A stretch of DNA of 64,000 bases from Streptomyces misionensis (GCF_900104815.1 NZ_FNTD01000004.1:5827001-5891000), one strand, 5' to 3'. Shown: positions 19,096-31,688, counted from the stretch's first letter. Numbers and translations are program-made. Notes: generated by a model from the letters alone, not told the origin.

Positions 19096-19530
19096 ATGCA
19101 GCAGCGGAAGATCATCCTGGGCGTGGCCGCGAGCGACGCGCACGCCGTGGCCAACCACCTGATCGCCCACGCCCTTCGCGGCATCGGCTACACCGTCGTC
19201 AATCTCGGCACCTGCACCCCGGTCGAGGAGTTCGCGGAAGCCTGCCGGGAGCATCCCGATGCCGAGGCGGTGGTCATCGGGAGTCTCAACGGCCATATCC
19301 ACGAGGACCTCCGGGACCTGGCCGCCACCAAGGCCGAGGGCGCGATCCGGTGCCCCGTCATCGTCGGCGGCAACCTCTCGGTGGGCAGCAAGAAGGACCC
19401 CGCCGCCCTGGAGCGGCTCTACCGGCTCGGCGTCGACCGCATCGTGAACGACCCGGCCGCCCTGCCCGCCGTGCTCGACGAACTGCGCGCCACCCGCCCG
19501 GTGGCCGAGCCGCTGCTGGCCGTGTCATGA
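19096..19530 (+). CDS. glmS: Glutamate (methylaspartate) mutase, cobalamin-binding S subunit
   Basis: A 144-residue B12-binding Rossmann-like domain. The cobalamin motif is SDAHAVAN (residues 13-20), which supplies the axial His; the usual glycine of DxHxxG is alanine. The second and third cobalamin blocks appear as GSLNGH and VIVGGNLSVG. With the E subunit it interconverts L-glutamate and L-threo-3-methylaspartate by a radical carbon-skeleton rearrangement. Its stop overlaps the next start by the ATGA pattern, so the two subunits are translationally coupled. The symbol refers to the mutase subunit, not glucosamine synthase. Confidence 0.92.
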   Translation: MQQRKIILGVAASDAHAVANHLIAHALRGIGYTVVNLGTCTPVEEFAEACREHPDAEAVVIGSLNGHIHEDLRDLAATKAEGAIRCPVIVGGNLSVGSKKDPAALERLYRLGVDRIVNDPAALPAVLDELRATRPVAEPLLAVS

Positions 19531-20950
19531 CCAGCAAGATCGTCCTCCTCGGCGCGGACCGCGCCGGGGAGGCCCCCCACAGCGTCCCCGGCGCCGAGTC
19601 CCTCCCGCCGCTCGAGGAATCCGTCGCCTACGTCGCGTCCCTCGGCAAGCCCACGGCCGCCCAAGTGCTCCAGGATGCCCGCGAGTCCGGCCGGGTGGCG
19701 ATCCAGCCGCGCTGCGGCGTCGGCGGCCACGAGGAGATGAAGGCCCTGCTGCGGGACCTGGAGGCCCAGGCGGCGCCCGACATCCTGACCCTGACCATCG
19801 ACGCGCACACCCGCCTCAAGCGGTTCGAGCAGGCGCTGCGCACCCTCAACCGCGACCCCCGGGACCTCAACGGCTATCCGCTGGTCACCCACGGCTGGCA
19901 GCGCGGCCGGGACCTCAACGAAGCCGTCGCCGCGCCGCTGGAGATCCGCCACGGCTCGCCCGACGCCCGCGCCCTCTTCGACGTCTCGGTGGCCTCCGGC
20001 ATCACCTCCTTCGAGGGCGGCGGCATCTCCTACAACCTGCCCTACTCCAAGGCCGTGCCGGTAGCGGAGTCGCTCGCCGCCTGGGAGGACGTGGACCGGG
20101 TGTGCGGCCGGCTCGCCGAACTCGGGCTGATCATCGACCGGGAGCTGTTCGGCACGCTGACCGCCGTCCTGGTCCCGCCGTCGATCAGCCTCGCGATCAG
20201 CGTGGTGGAGGCCGTGCTGGCCGCCCGGGCCGGGGTGCGCTGCATCTCGGTGGCCTATCCGCAGAGCGGCCACCTGGTGCAGGACGTGGCCGCGCTGCGC
20301 ACCATCCCGCTGCTGGCCCGCCGCTACCTGCCCGAGGGCGTCCAGGTGCACGCCGTGTTCCACGAGTTCATGGGCGTCTTCCCCAGGGGCCGCGGCCACG
20401 CCGAGGACCTCATCTTCTACGGCGCGCTCGTCGCCCGGCTCGGCGGCGCCTCCAAGCTGATCACCAAGACCTACCAGGAGGCGTACGGCATCCCCGACAC
20501 CCGCGCCAACGTCGAGGGGCTGCGGCTGGCCGCCCGCGCCAACTCCCCGCTGCTGGACTTCGTCGCGGTGGACGCGGACCGGGTCGCCGAGGAACAGGAG
20601 TGGATCCTCGCCGAGGTCGCCGACATCGTCGAACCCCTGCTGGAACAGCCGGACCTCAAGGCCGCGGTTTCGCAGGCGCTGGAGCGCGGCACGCTGGACA
20701 TCCCGTTCAGCGCGAGCCGGTACGCGAAGTCGGAGATCATCCCGAAGCGGGACGCGGAGGGCGCCATCCGCTATCTGTCCGCCGGTTCGCTGCCCCTGTC
20801 CCGGCGCGCGTTGCGCCGCAACGACGAACTGCTGCGCCGCGCCGAGGCAGGCGGCGCGGACCCGGGACTCGGCTCCCTGCTGGCGGATCTGACCGGAGAC
20901 ATCAACTACTTCCTCACCCTGTTCGGGGAGAGCGACCGTGAGGGGACGTC

Positions 20951-20954
<4 letters not shown>
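19527..20954 (+). CDS. glmE: Glutamate (methylaspartate) mutase, catalytic E subunit
   Basis: A 475-residue TIM-barrel subunit. Conserved blocks include [64 protein letters not shown] and HEFMGVFP, all characteristic of methylaspartate mutase E chains. It binds glutamate and forms the active enzyme with the small B12-binding subunit. Actinomycetes keep this pair mainly in secondary-metabolite clusters that use 3-methylaspartate, for example as a lipopeptide residue or as precursor of a beta-amino acid starter. Its end overlaps the next gene by four bases (GTGA). Confidence 0.94.
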
Positions 20955-23894
<2,940 letters not shown>

Positions 23895-23925
23895 CCCCGC
23901 CCACCCACTTCGCAGGGAGACCGCA

Positions 23926-25896
23926 ATGTCCACTCGCACCATCGACATCTGCATCGTCGGCGCCGGCCCCCGGGGCACCGTCGCGCTGGAACGCGTCTGC
24001 GCCAACGCGCCGCTGCTCAGCCCCGGCCAGGACGTCCACGTCCACGTCGTCGATCCCTACCCGGTCGGCGGCGGCCGGGTGTGGAAGTTCGACCAGCCGC
24101 GCGAGCTGCTCATGAACACCGTCGCCGGCGACGTCACCGTCTTCACCGACCAGACCGTCACCTGCGAGGGGCCGCTGACCCCCGGCCCCACCCAGTACCA
24201 GTGGGCCCGGATGGTCGCGGACGGCCTGGTGACCGACGTCAGCGACGAGGCGAAGGCCGAGGCCGCGCACATGGAGGCCTGGTCGTACGCCTCCCGCGCC
24301 TTCCAGGGCGAGTACCTGGGCTGGTCGTTCCGGCACATCGTGGAGCGCGCCCCGGCCGGGGTGTCCGTCAGCGTGCACCAGACCCGGGCGGTCTCCGTCA
24401 CGGAGTCCCCGGACGGGATGCAGGAGGTGCGGCTGGAGGGCGAGGACCTGCCGCTGCGGGTGGACGCCGTGGTGCTCGCCCAGGGCCACTACGACGTGGC
24501 GCCCACCACCCGCGAGCAGCACCTCATCGACTTCGCGGCCCGGCACGGACTGCACTACGTGGCCCCCAACAGCCCCGCCGAGGCGGACCTCTCGTGGGTC
24601 GAGGCCGGCGAGCCGGTCATCGTGCGCGGGCTCGGCCTCAACTTCTACGACTACATGATCCTGCTCAGCGAGGGCCGCGGCGGCCACTTCGTCACCGAGG
24701 GCGACGGCCTGCGCTACCTGCCCAGCGGCGAGGAGCCGGTGATGTACGCGGGCTCCGGGCGCGGCATGCCCTACCGGGCCCGGGCGGAGATCAAACAGGA
24801 GGTCGTACCCCGCTACAAGCCCGACTTCATCACGGCCACCGAGATAGCCGAGCTGCGGCTCGGCGCCGGCACCGGGCGCACCGACTTCCTGCGGGACCTG
24901 TTCCCGCTGGTGGCCAAGGAGGTCGCCTGGGTGTACTACCGGGCGCTGCTGAAGGACACCGCACCCGAGGGGCACGCCCGGCTGGTGGCCGAGTTCCCGG
25001 GCCTGAGCTGGGGCAGCCCCCGCATGGAGCGGCTCATCGAGGAACTGGTGCCCGACCCGGAGCTGAGGTTCGACTGGAAGCGCCTGGACCGCCCGGCGGA
25101 CGGGATCGGCTTCGCGGGACAGGCCGCCTTCCGCGACTGGATCACCGCCCAACTGGCCGAGGACCTGCGGCACTCCAGGCTCGGCCCGGAGCGCAGCGCG
25201 GTGAAGGCGGCCGCCGCGGTCATGCGCGACCTGCGCGAGGAGGTGCGGGCGGTCATCTCCCACCAGGGCATCAGCGGCGCCTCGTACCGCGACCACATCG
25301 ACCGCTGGTTCAGCGGCCTGAACAACTACGCGGCCAGCGGCCCGCCGGCCACCCGGGTGGCCCAGCTGCTGGCGCTGGTGCGGGCGGGGATCGTCGAACC
25401 GCTCGGCCCCCGGATGAAGGTGAGCGCCGAGGAGGACGACGGTGTCTTCCTGGCCTCGTCCCCGGACGTGCCCGGCACCGAGGTGCGGGCCACCGCGCTG
25501 GTGGAGGCGCACCTGCCGCTCACCGACGTCCGCCGGGCCACCGATCCGCTGCTCGCCTCGCTGCGCGCGGCCGGGGAGTGCCGGGCGCACTTCATCCCGG
25601 ACGCCGACGGCGGAGGGTACGAGACCGGCGGTCTGGACGTGACCGAGTCGACGTTCCAGGTGGTGCGCGGCGACGGCACCCCGCACCCGGCCCGCTTCAG
25701 CTACGGCCCGCCGGTCGAGTCCGTGCAGTGGGTCACGGCCATCGGCGCCCGTCCGCACGTCAACTCCCGCACGCTGCTCCAGGGCGACTCCATCGCCCGT
25801 TCGTGCCTGCGCCAGGGCATGGCGCGGCTCGCCCGGCTCGACGCCGACGACGCGGCCCGCCGCGAGACGGCGACCACTGTCCCGCTGGCCGGCTGA
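23926..25896 (+). CDS. FAD/NAD(P)-binding protein, unknown reaction
   Basis: A 656-residue flavoprotein-like enzyme. The N-terminal dinucleotide fold is ICIVGAGPRGTVALERV, followed by HVVDPYPVGGGRVWKFDQP and LLMNTVAGDVTVFTD, features of the NAD_binding_9 (PF13454-like) family common in actinomycetes. The C-terminal 300 residues have no recognisable domain. Members are uncharacterised as far as I know; by fold they could be N- or C-hydroxylating monooxygenases or dehydrogenases. It starts 31 bases after korB behind CAGGGAGA, so it belongs to the operon and probably tailors the product or recycles electrons. Confidence 0.8.
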   Translation: MSTRTIDICIVGAGPRGTVALERVCANAPLLSPGQDVHVHVVDPYPVGGGRVWKFDQPRELLMNTVAGDVTVFTDQTVTCEGPLTPGPTQYQWARMVADGLVTDVSDEAKAEAAHMEAWSYASRAFQGEYLGWSFRHIVERAPAGVSVSVHQTRAVSVTESPDGMQEVRLEGEDLPLRVDAVVLAQGHYDVAPTTREQHLIDFAARHGLHYVAPNSPAEADLSWVEAGEPVIVRGLGLNFYDYMILLSEGRGGHFVTEGDGLRYLPSGEEPVMYAGSGRGMPYRARAEIKQEVVPRYKPDFITATEIAELRLGAGTGRTDFLRDLFPLVAKEVAWVYYRALLKDTAPEGHARLVAEFPGLSWGSPRMERLIEELVPDPELRFDWKRLDRPADGIGFAGQAAFRDWITAQLAEDLRHSRLGPERSAVKAAAAVMRDLREEVRAVISHQGISGASYRDHIDRWFSGLNNYAASGPPATRVAQLLALVRAGIVEPLGPRMKVSAEEDDGVFLASSPDVPGTEVRATALVEAHLPLTDVRRATDPLLASLRAAGECRAHFIPDADGGGYETGGLDVTESTFQVVRGDGTPHPARFSYGPPVESVQWVTAIGARPHVNSRTLLQGDSIARSCLRQGMARLARLDADDAARRETATTVPLAG

Positions 25897-25915
25897 CACC
25901 CCCGAGGAGACGGCA

Positions 25916-27427
25916 ATGATCACGCTTGAGGCTGTACGAGAGCACGCCGCGACGGCACCGGACCGCGTGGCGGTCAGCGACGGGCAGGAGACGCTGACCT
26001 GGGCGGAGCTGGCGGACCGGGTGGCGGCGGTGCGGGCCTGGCTGACCCGCTCGCTGGACGCCGACGAGCCCAACCGGGCGATGGTGATCGCGGGCAACAC
26101 CGTGCGCGTCGTGGTGGCGACCGCCGCGCTGACCTCGCTGGGCATCCCCTGGGTGGGGGTCGACCCGGAGCGGGACGGTGCCACGATCGGCGAGCAACTG
26201 GCCGCCGTGGGGCCCACGTTCATCGTGGTGGACAGCTCGCTGCCCAACCTGCCGGAGGACTTCTGGCCGCGCTGGGGCGACACCGCCGTACTGCTCGACC
26301 TGGTGGCGTTCCCCGCGTTCGACACCCGGGTCACGCACTACCTGGCCGTCGCGGAGGGCGAGCACCAGGCCGCCCCCTGGGTCCAACCCCCGTTCAGCGC
26401 ACTGGGGTTCACCAGCGGTACCACCGGCACCCCGAAGCTGTTCGTGCGCCGCAAGCGCACCGAGAACCAGCGCGTCGCCTTCCTGCGGGACCGCTTCGCG
26501 TTCGGCCCCGGCGACTCCTTCCTGATCACCTCGCCCCTCGCCTTCGCCTCCGGACACGTGTGGGCGGGCGCCGCCCTCGCGCTCGGCGCCGCGGTGCGAC
26601 TCGGCCCGCCGGACGCCGAGGCGGCCGTGGAGGTGCTGGCAACGGAGCGGCTGACCGGCGCGTTCTTCGTGCCGCCCTTCCTCGACCGGGTGCTGGAGGC
26701 GGCCACCACCACCCACCGGGGCGCCGATCTGACGGCCCTGCGCTTCCTGCTCACCGGCGGCCGGCACATCAGTCCGCGCACCATCGACCAGACCCGGTCC
26801 CGCCTCGGCGATCTGCTGTACGTGTACTACGCGACCACCGAGACCGGCATCAACACCATGGCGGATCCGGCCGACCTGGCCGCCGCCCCGTACGCGGCGG
26901 GCCGCTTCATGCCGGGCGTGACGGTCCGCGCGCTCGACCCGGACACCCTCGGCGAACTGCCGCCCGGCCGGGTGGGACTGCTGGCGATCGACAGCGCGTA
27001 CGCCATGGACGAGTACGTGCACCGGCCGCTGGACACCGTCGAACTGGACGGCCGGCGGCACATCCTGACCAGCGACTACGGCTACCTCGGCGACGACGGG
27101 CGGCTCTACATCACGGCACGCTCCGAGCCCCGCCTCGACGTCGTGCGCGTGGAGGGGGCCATCAAGGAGGACCCGGCGGTGCGCGACGTGTGCGTCACCT
27201 CGGGGCTCGACGGCGCGGACACGGGCGCGGTCGCGGTGGTGGTGCTGCGGCCCGGGCTGGCACCCGAACTGCGGGACCGGGCCCTGGCCCGGGCCGGTGA
27301 GGTCCTCGGGCGGTTCGCCGGCCCGGCCAGGGTCACCGAGGCCGAGCGCATCCCGTACAACAGCGCGGGCAAGGTCGCGCTGCTGGTGCTGCGGGAGGAG
27401 CTGGCCGTGCGGCTGAGCGCCGCCTGA
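25916..27427 (+). CDS. Adenylate-forming enzyme (AMP-binding, class I)
   Basis: A 503-residue acyl- or aminoacyl-adenylating enzyme. The phosphate loop is TSGTTGTPK (about residues 165-173), the second core motif YYATTETG (about 303-310) and the A7-like TSDYGYLGDDG (about 383-393). The hinge motif is altered, TARSEP instead of GR.D, and the terminal catalytic Lys is in NSAGK. It is free-standing with no fused carrier domain. By analogy with clusters that contain glutamate mutase, 3-methylaspartate is a possible substrate and the PKS carrier protein a possible acceptor; a fatty acid is the alternative. It is the last gene of the operon. Confidence 0.85.
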   Translation: MITLEAVREHAATAPDRVAVSDGQETLTWAELADRVAAVRAWLTRSLDADEPNRAMVIAGNTVRVVVATAALTSLGIPWVGVDPERDGATIGEQLAAVGPTFIVVDSSLPNLPEDFWPRWGDTAVLLDLVAFPAFDTRVTHYLAVAEGEHQAAPWVQPPFSALGFTSGTTGTPKLFVRRKRTENQRVAFLRDRFAFGPGDSFLITSPLAFASGHVWAGAALALGAAVRLGPPDAEAAVEVLATERLTGAFFVPPFLDRVLEAATTTHRGADLTALRFLLTGGRHISPRTIDQTRSRLGDLLYVYYATTETGINTMADPADLAAAPYAAGRFMPGVTVRALDPDTLGELPPGRVGLLAIDSAYAMDEYVHRPLDTVELDGRRHILTSDYGYLGDDGRLYITARSEPRLDVVRVEGAIKEDPAVRDVCVTSGLDGADTGAVAVVVLRPGLAPELRDRALARAGEVLGRFAGPARVTEAERIPYNSAGKVALLVLREELAVRLSAA

Positions 27428-27448
27428 TTTTCCACGGAAAGAGCACGT

Positions 27449-27481
27449 CAGAGCCCCTGCCGCAAGTCGGCGGGGGCTCTG
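27449..27481 (+). terminator. Terminator of the accessory operon
   Basis: A 14-base-pair stem with one T-G pair (arms begin CAGAGCCCC and end GGGGCTCTG) and a 5-base loop lies 21 bases after the AMP-binding gene. Confidence 0.88.
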
Positions 27482-27490
27482 TCTTGCGCT

Positions 27491-27512
27491 CTGTACCTAC
27501 TAGTATGTACAG
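27491..27512. promoter_or_regulatory. Palindromic operator in front of the TetR gene
   Basis: A 22-base inverted repeat with arms CTGTAC and GTACAG around a TACTAGTA core has only one mismatched pair. It ends seven bases before the preferred start of the TetR gene, where a TetR autorepressor would be expected to bind. Confidence 0.65.
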
Positions 27513-27519
27513 TCGAGTC

Positions 27520-28086
27520 ATGAAGGCGACGAAGGAACACCTCGTCGAGGCCGCGGCCGAGTTGCTCTGGGAGCGCGGCTACGCGGCGACCAGCCCGGCG
27601 ATGATCCAGAAGCGCTCCCACGCCGGACAGGGGAGCATGTACCACCACTTCTCCGGCAAGGCCGACCTGGCCGTCACCGCCATGCGGCACTCCGCGGGCC
27701 AGCTGCGGCTCGCCACGGAGACGGCGCTGGACAGCGGCACGACGGCCCTGGAACGGGTCGGCGCCTACCTCGACATGGAACGCAACCCGCTCGCCGGCTG
27801 CCGTGTCGGCCGGCTCGTCCAGGATCCCGACGTCGTCGCCGACGACCGGCTGCGCGCCCCCGTGGAGGAGTTCTTCGGCTGGCTCCAGCAGCGCATCGCC
27901 GATGTGCTCGCCGAGGGCGTGCGCAGCGGCGAACTGCGCCCGGACACCGACGTCGCGGCCATGGCCTCGCTCGTCATCGCCACCGTCCAGGGCGGCTATG
28001 TGCTCGCCCGCGCCCAGCAGGACCAGGCGGCGTTCCGCCGCGCCACCCAGGCCGCGAAGAGCGCCCTCGCCCACCTCAGGGCGTGA
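27520..28086 (+). CDS. TetR/AcrR family regulator of an adjacent MFS pump
   Basis: A 188-residue regulator beginning MKATKEHLVEAAAELLWERG; the helix-turn-helix ends with QGSMYHHFSGKADL (about residue 50). Longer in-frame starts at 27505 and 27484 would lie inside the palindromic operator, so the ATG at 27520 is preferred. The MFS exporter follows 154 bases downstream in the same direction. The pair looks like a drug-responsive efflux cassette and could give self-resistance to the product of the neighbouring PKS/mutase operon. Confidence 0.85.
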   Translation: MKATKEHLVEAAAELLWERGYAATSPAMIQKRSHAGQGSMYHHFSGKADLAVTAMRHSAGQLRLATETALDSGTTALERVGAYLDMERNPLAGCRVGRLVQDPDVVADDRLRAPVEEFFGWLQQRIADVLAEGVRSGELRPDTDVAAMASLVIATVQGGYVLARAQQDQAAFRRATQAAKSALAHLRA

Positions 28087-28240
28087 CCCGGCCGTCCGCC
28101 GCCCCCGCTGCCCGGGGCGCGGCACCCCTCGCGCACCGGGTCACCGCCCTTCCGAACCGTCGCACCACCCCGCCGGACCCTCGCACCACCCCGCTCGCCG
28201 GACCCCGCCCCGGCACCGCGTCCGAAAGAAGGTTCACCCC

Positions 28241-29680
28241 ATGACCACCGTCCCCGACTCGCCGACGAGCACGGCGCGCCAGCCGATAGGCACGCCCGGC
28301 ACGCCCGCCGCTCCCGCCACGCCGGTGCGCAGCGCGCGCCACACCGCCCTCGCCCTCGCCGCCGTCTGCCTCGGCTTCTTCATGATCCTGCTGGACGGCA
28401 GCGCCCTGAACATCGCCCTGCCCGCCATCGAGCGGGACGTGCACGGCTCGATGGCCGCCCTCCAGTGGGTCGTCACCATCTACACCATCCCGCTGGCCAG
28501 CATCCTGCTCACCGCCGGCAGCATCAGCGACCGCTGGGGCGCCCGCCGGCTGTTCGTCTCCTCGCTCGCCGCGTTCACCGCCGCGTCCCTGCTGTGCGCG
28601 GTCAGCCCGAACCTGACCGTCCTGGTGGTGGCCCGCTTCCTCCAGGGCATCGCGGCCGGCGGTCTGCTGCCCACCACCCTGGCGATCATCGCCCGCACCT
28701 ACCCCGACCCGATCGAGCGCGCCAAGGCCATCACCGTCTGGGGCGCCACCGGCGGACTCGCCCTGGTCGCCGGCCCGATCGGCGGCGGCGCGCTGACCGA
28801 ACTCCTCGGCTGGCGCTCGATCTTCCTCATCAACGTGCCCGTCGGCCTGGTCACCCTCTACCTCGCCCAGCGCTACGCCAGCGAGACCCCCCGGCGCGAG
28901 GCCCGCGCCGCCGACCTGCCCGGCCAGCTGACCGGCATCATCGCCCTCTCCGCGATCGTCGCCTACCTGATCGAGGGCGGCTCGCTGGGCTGGCTCGCCC
29001 CCGTCCCGCTCGTCCTGCTCGCCGTCGCCGTCGTCACCGCGATCACCTTCGTCGCCGTCGAGTCCCGCTCCCAGCACCCGATGCTGCCGCTGGCCGTCTT
29101 CCGCCGCGCCGCGTTCTCCGCCTCCATCACCAACGGCTTCGCCTTCCAGTTCGGCGGCTACGGCCTCCAGTTCATGCTCGCCATCTACCTCCAGCAGCAG
29201 TGGGGCCTGAGCGCCGAGAAGACCGGCGTGTACTTCCTGCCCTTCGGCATCGCCTGGGTGTTCGGCACCATCGTCCTCAACCGCCGCCTGGTACACCGCG
29301 GTCCGCGGTTCCTGCTGTGGACCGGCGCGCTGTCCTCCTTCATCGGCAGCGCCCTGCTGCTCGGCGTCACCGACCAGAGCACCTGGCCGCTGTTCGCCAT
29401 CGGCACCAGCCTGACCGGTCTCGGCTGCGGAGTGTTCTCGCCGAGCCTCAACGCCGCCGCCCTGCTGGCCATCGACCCGGCCTACGCCGGCCTCGGCTCC
29501 GGCGTCCTCAACACCGCCCGCCAGGTCGGCATGGCGATGGGCGTGGCCCTGCTCGGCTCCCTGATCGGCATGCACGACACGATGCTCGGCCTGCGCGTGA
29601 GTGTCGTCCTGGTGGCGCTCTGCTTCTTCGCCATCATCGGTCTGAGCGTCGCGTACGTGCCGCGCAAGGAGACCGCCTGA
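28241..29680 (+). CDS. MFS efflux transporter, DHA2 (EmrB/QacA) type
   Basis: A 479-residue integral membrane protein with many hydrophobic helices. The DHA2 motif is seen in FMILLDGSALNIALPAI (about residues 47-63), the loop motif DRWGARRLF (about 98-106) and VWGATGGLALVAGPIGGG (antiporter motif C-like). It should export small hydrophobic compounds with proton antiport. GAAGG precedes the ATG. Its place behind a TetR gene and next to the biosynthetic operon suggests a resistance or export role. A short direct repeat (CGCACCACCCCG) lies in the leader at about 28160-28195. Confidence 0.88.
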   Translation: MTTVPDSPTSTARQPIGTPGTPAAPATPVRSARHTALALAAVCLGFFMILLDGSALNIALPAIERDVHGSMAALQWVVTIYTIPLASILLTAGSISDRWGARRLFVSSLAAFTAASLLCAVSPNLTVLVVARFLQGIAAGGLLPTTLAIIARTYPDPIERAKAITVWGATGGLALVAGPIGGGALTELLGWRSIFLINVPVGLVTLYLAQRYASETPRREARAADLPGQLTGIIALSAIVAYLIEGGSLGWLAPVPLVLLAVAVVTAITFVAVESRSQHPMLPLAVFRRAAFSASITNGFAFQFGGYGLQFMLAIYLQQQWGLSAEKTGVYFLPFGIAWVFGTIVLNRRLVHRGPRFLLWTGALSSFIGSALLLGVTDQSTWPLFAIGTSLTGLGCGVFSPSLNAAALLAIDPAYAGLGSGVLNTARQVGMAMGVALLGSLIGMHDTMLGLRVSVVLVALCFFAIIGLSVAYVPRKETA

Positions 29681-29693
29681 CCAACCCGCACCG

Positions 29694-29736
29694 GGCGGGG
29701 CCGTGCCGGACGGACCACCGACGGCACGGCCCCGCC
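29694..29736 (+). terminator. Terminator after the MFS gene
   Basis: A perfect 14-base-pair stem GGCGGGGCCGTGCC / GGCACGGCCCCGCC with a 15-base loop starts 13 bases beyond the stop of the MFS gene. Confidence 0.85.
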
Positions 29737-29780
29737 GCCCATCCGTAGAACCAGCGACGAGAACGGCAAGGAGCGCCCCC

Positions 29781-30758
29781 ATGCGCGCAGTAGTGGCCGA
29801 GCGGCACGGCGGACCCGAAGTACTCACCGAGACCGAACGCCCCGACCCCCGGCCGGGCCCCGGCGAACTGCTGGTCCGCCTGACCGCCGCCGGGATCAAC
29901 TACAAGGACGTCTACGAACGCGAGGGCCGCGCCGCGCTGCGCGCCCCCTTCGTCCCCGGCAGCGAGGGCGCGGGCACGGTCGTGGCCACCGGCGCGGACG
30001 TCACCGGGTTCGGGCCCGGCGACCGCGTCGCCTGGTGCGCGGCCCCCGCCTCCTACGCCGAACTCGTCGCGGTCCCCGCCCGCGCCGCGGTGCGCGTCCC
30101 GGACGACATCTCCGACAGCGACGCCGCCGCGGCCATGCTCCAGGGACTGACCGCCCACTACCTGACGACCTCCACCTACCGGGCGGCCGAGGGCGAGACC
30201 GCGCTCGTGCACTCCGCGGCCGGCGGCCTCGGACAGCACCTGGTGCGCCTGCTCGTCCGCCGGGGCGCCCGGGTCATCGGCACCGTCTCCACGCCCGGCA
30301 AGACCGCCGCGGCCGAGTCGGCCGGCGCCCACCACGTCATCGTCCGCGGCGCCGCCGACGACCTGACCCGGCAGGTCCTCGACCGGACCGACGGCAGGGG
30401 AGTGGACGTCGTCTACGACGGCATCGGCAAGGACACCTTCGAGGCGGGCCTCGCCGCGCTGCGGCCCCGCGGGATGTTCGTGCTGGTCGGCGCCGCCTCC
30501 GGGCCCGTCCCACCGCTCGACCCCCAGTCGCTCGCGCCCCGCGGCTCGCTGTTCCTCACCCGCCCTACCCTGGTCGACCACGCCACCGACCCCGCCGAAC
30601 TGGCCGGCCGCGCCGCCGACGTCTTCGGCTGGCTCCGCGAGGGCGTGCTGAAGACCACGATCGGCGGCCGGTACGGCTTCGACCGGGCCGCCCGCGCCCA
30701 CGCCGACCTCCAGTCCGGCACCACCACCGGCAAACTCCTCCTCCAGCCGGGGCACTGA
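29781..30758 (+). CDS. Zinc-independent quinone oxidoreductase (MDR family)
   Basis: A 325-residue medium-chain reductase. The GroES-like part (residues 1-120) lacks the catalytic zinc cysteines, as in quinone oxidoreductases, and the Rossmann fold has the NADPH motif HSAAGGLGQHLVRL (about 147-160). It should reduce quinones or enones with NADPH. AAGGAG lies nine bases before the ATG. It is separated from the MFS gene by a terminator and is followed 44 bases later by a flavin-binding-like gene, so the two probably form their own unit. An enoyl-reductase role in trans for the PKS is possible but unsupported. Confidence 0.87.
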   Translation: MRAVVAERHGGPEVLTETERPDPRPGPGELLVRLTAAGINYKDVYEREGRAALRAPFVPGSEGAGTVVATGADVTGFGPGDRVAWCAAPASYAELVAVPARAAVRVPDDISDSDAAAAMLQGLTAHYLTTSTYRAAEGETALVHSAAGGLGQHLVRLLVRRGARVIGTVSTPGKTAAAESAGAHHVIVRGAADDLTRQVLDRTDGRGVDVVYDGIGKDTFEAGLAALRPRGMFVLVGAASGPVPPLDPQSLAPRGSLFLTRPTLVDHATDPAELAGRAADVFGWLREGVLKTTIGGRYGFDRAARAHADLQSGTTTGKLLLQPGH

Positions 30759-30802
30759 GCGGCCCGCAGACCGGAGGGACAGCCGAAGGAACGGAGACGC
30801 CC

Positions 30803-31420
30803 ATGACCCGTTTCGCCCGCATCGCGTACACCGACTCGGTCCGCGGCGTCCAGGAACGCAACGGCAGCGGCCAGGCCATGCTGCGGCAACTGGACGGACC
30901 CGACGAACCCGACCCGCTCGGACCGGTGGAGCAGCAGTTCATCGCCGAACGCGACAGCTTCTACATGGCCACCGTCAGCGAGACCGGCTGGCCCTACATC
31001 CAGCACCGCGGGGGCCCGCCCGGCTTCCTGCACGTGCTGGACGAGCACACCGTCGCCTTCGCCGACGTGGGCGGCAACCGGCAGTTCATCACCACCGGAA
31101 ACCTGCGGCACAACGACCGGGTCGCCCTCTTCCTGATGGACTACGCCTACCGCACCCGGCTGAAGCTGTTCGGCCGCGCCCGCTGGCAGGACGCCGACGA
31201 GGCCCCCGCCCTGGCCGGCCGGCTCGCCCGGCCGCGCACCGACGGCCGCCTGGAACGGCTCGTCACCATCACCGTCGAGGGCCTCAGCTGGAACTGCCCC
31301 AAACACATCACCCCCCGCTTCACCCCGGCCGAACTGGACGAGGTGCTGCAACCGATCAGGGACGAGATCACCAGGCTGAGGGAGGCGAACCGGGCCCTCA
31401 CCGCCGAGAAGAAGGAGTGA
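30803..31420 (+). CDS. Pyridoxamine 5'-phosphate oxidase-like flavin-binding protein
   Basis: A 205-residue split-barrel protein. The strands FYMATVSETGWPYIQHRGGPPGF and NRQFITTGNLRHNDRVALFLMDY are typical of the FMN-binding PNPOx-like family that is fused to or found beside oxidoreductases. The C terminus (IRDEITRLREANRALTAEK) is a predicted coiled helix. It likely binds FMN or F420 and reduces small molecules. It is probably co-transcribed with the upstream quinone reductase and is the last gene of the accessory block before the conserved chromosome resumes at rnhB. Confidence 0.82.
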   Translation: MTRFARIAYTDSVRGVQERNGSGQAMLRQLDGPDEPDPLGPVEQQFIAERDSFYMATVSETGWPYIQHRGGPPGFLHVLDEHTVAFADVGGNRQFITTGNLRHNDRVALFLMDYAYRTRLKLFGRARWQDADEAPALAGRLARPRTDGRLERLVTITVEGLSWNCPKHITPRFTPAELDEVLQPIRDEITRLREANRALTAEKKE

Positions 31421-31688
31421 TTCACGAGCGCGACCCTCCGGACGGGGAGCGTACGCGCGGAGCGGGATGCATGGTGAAAGGAACCGCCCTCCGTCGGGCG
31501 CTGGTTGGCATCGATCCGATGCCGCCGGCGCCCTGCTCTCCGGTGAACAGCGAACCCTTCAGTTCGTGTGCAGCTGCAAATATGATGACCCGGGTTCCGG
31601 AAAGGCGATCCCCCTCGCGGCAGTCCCCTGTCCGCGGGGGAGACCGGGGTGTCGCAGGGCGATCCCGGCGGCGTAACCTAAGGGCGCC

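Noticed and set aside
30759..31688. Search for transposase, integrase, tRNA or att-like repeats at the borders of the accessory block
   Set aside because: None was visible near 12801-12964 or 31421-31688, so no mobile element is claimed although the block is likely variable among relatives.
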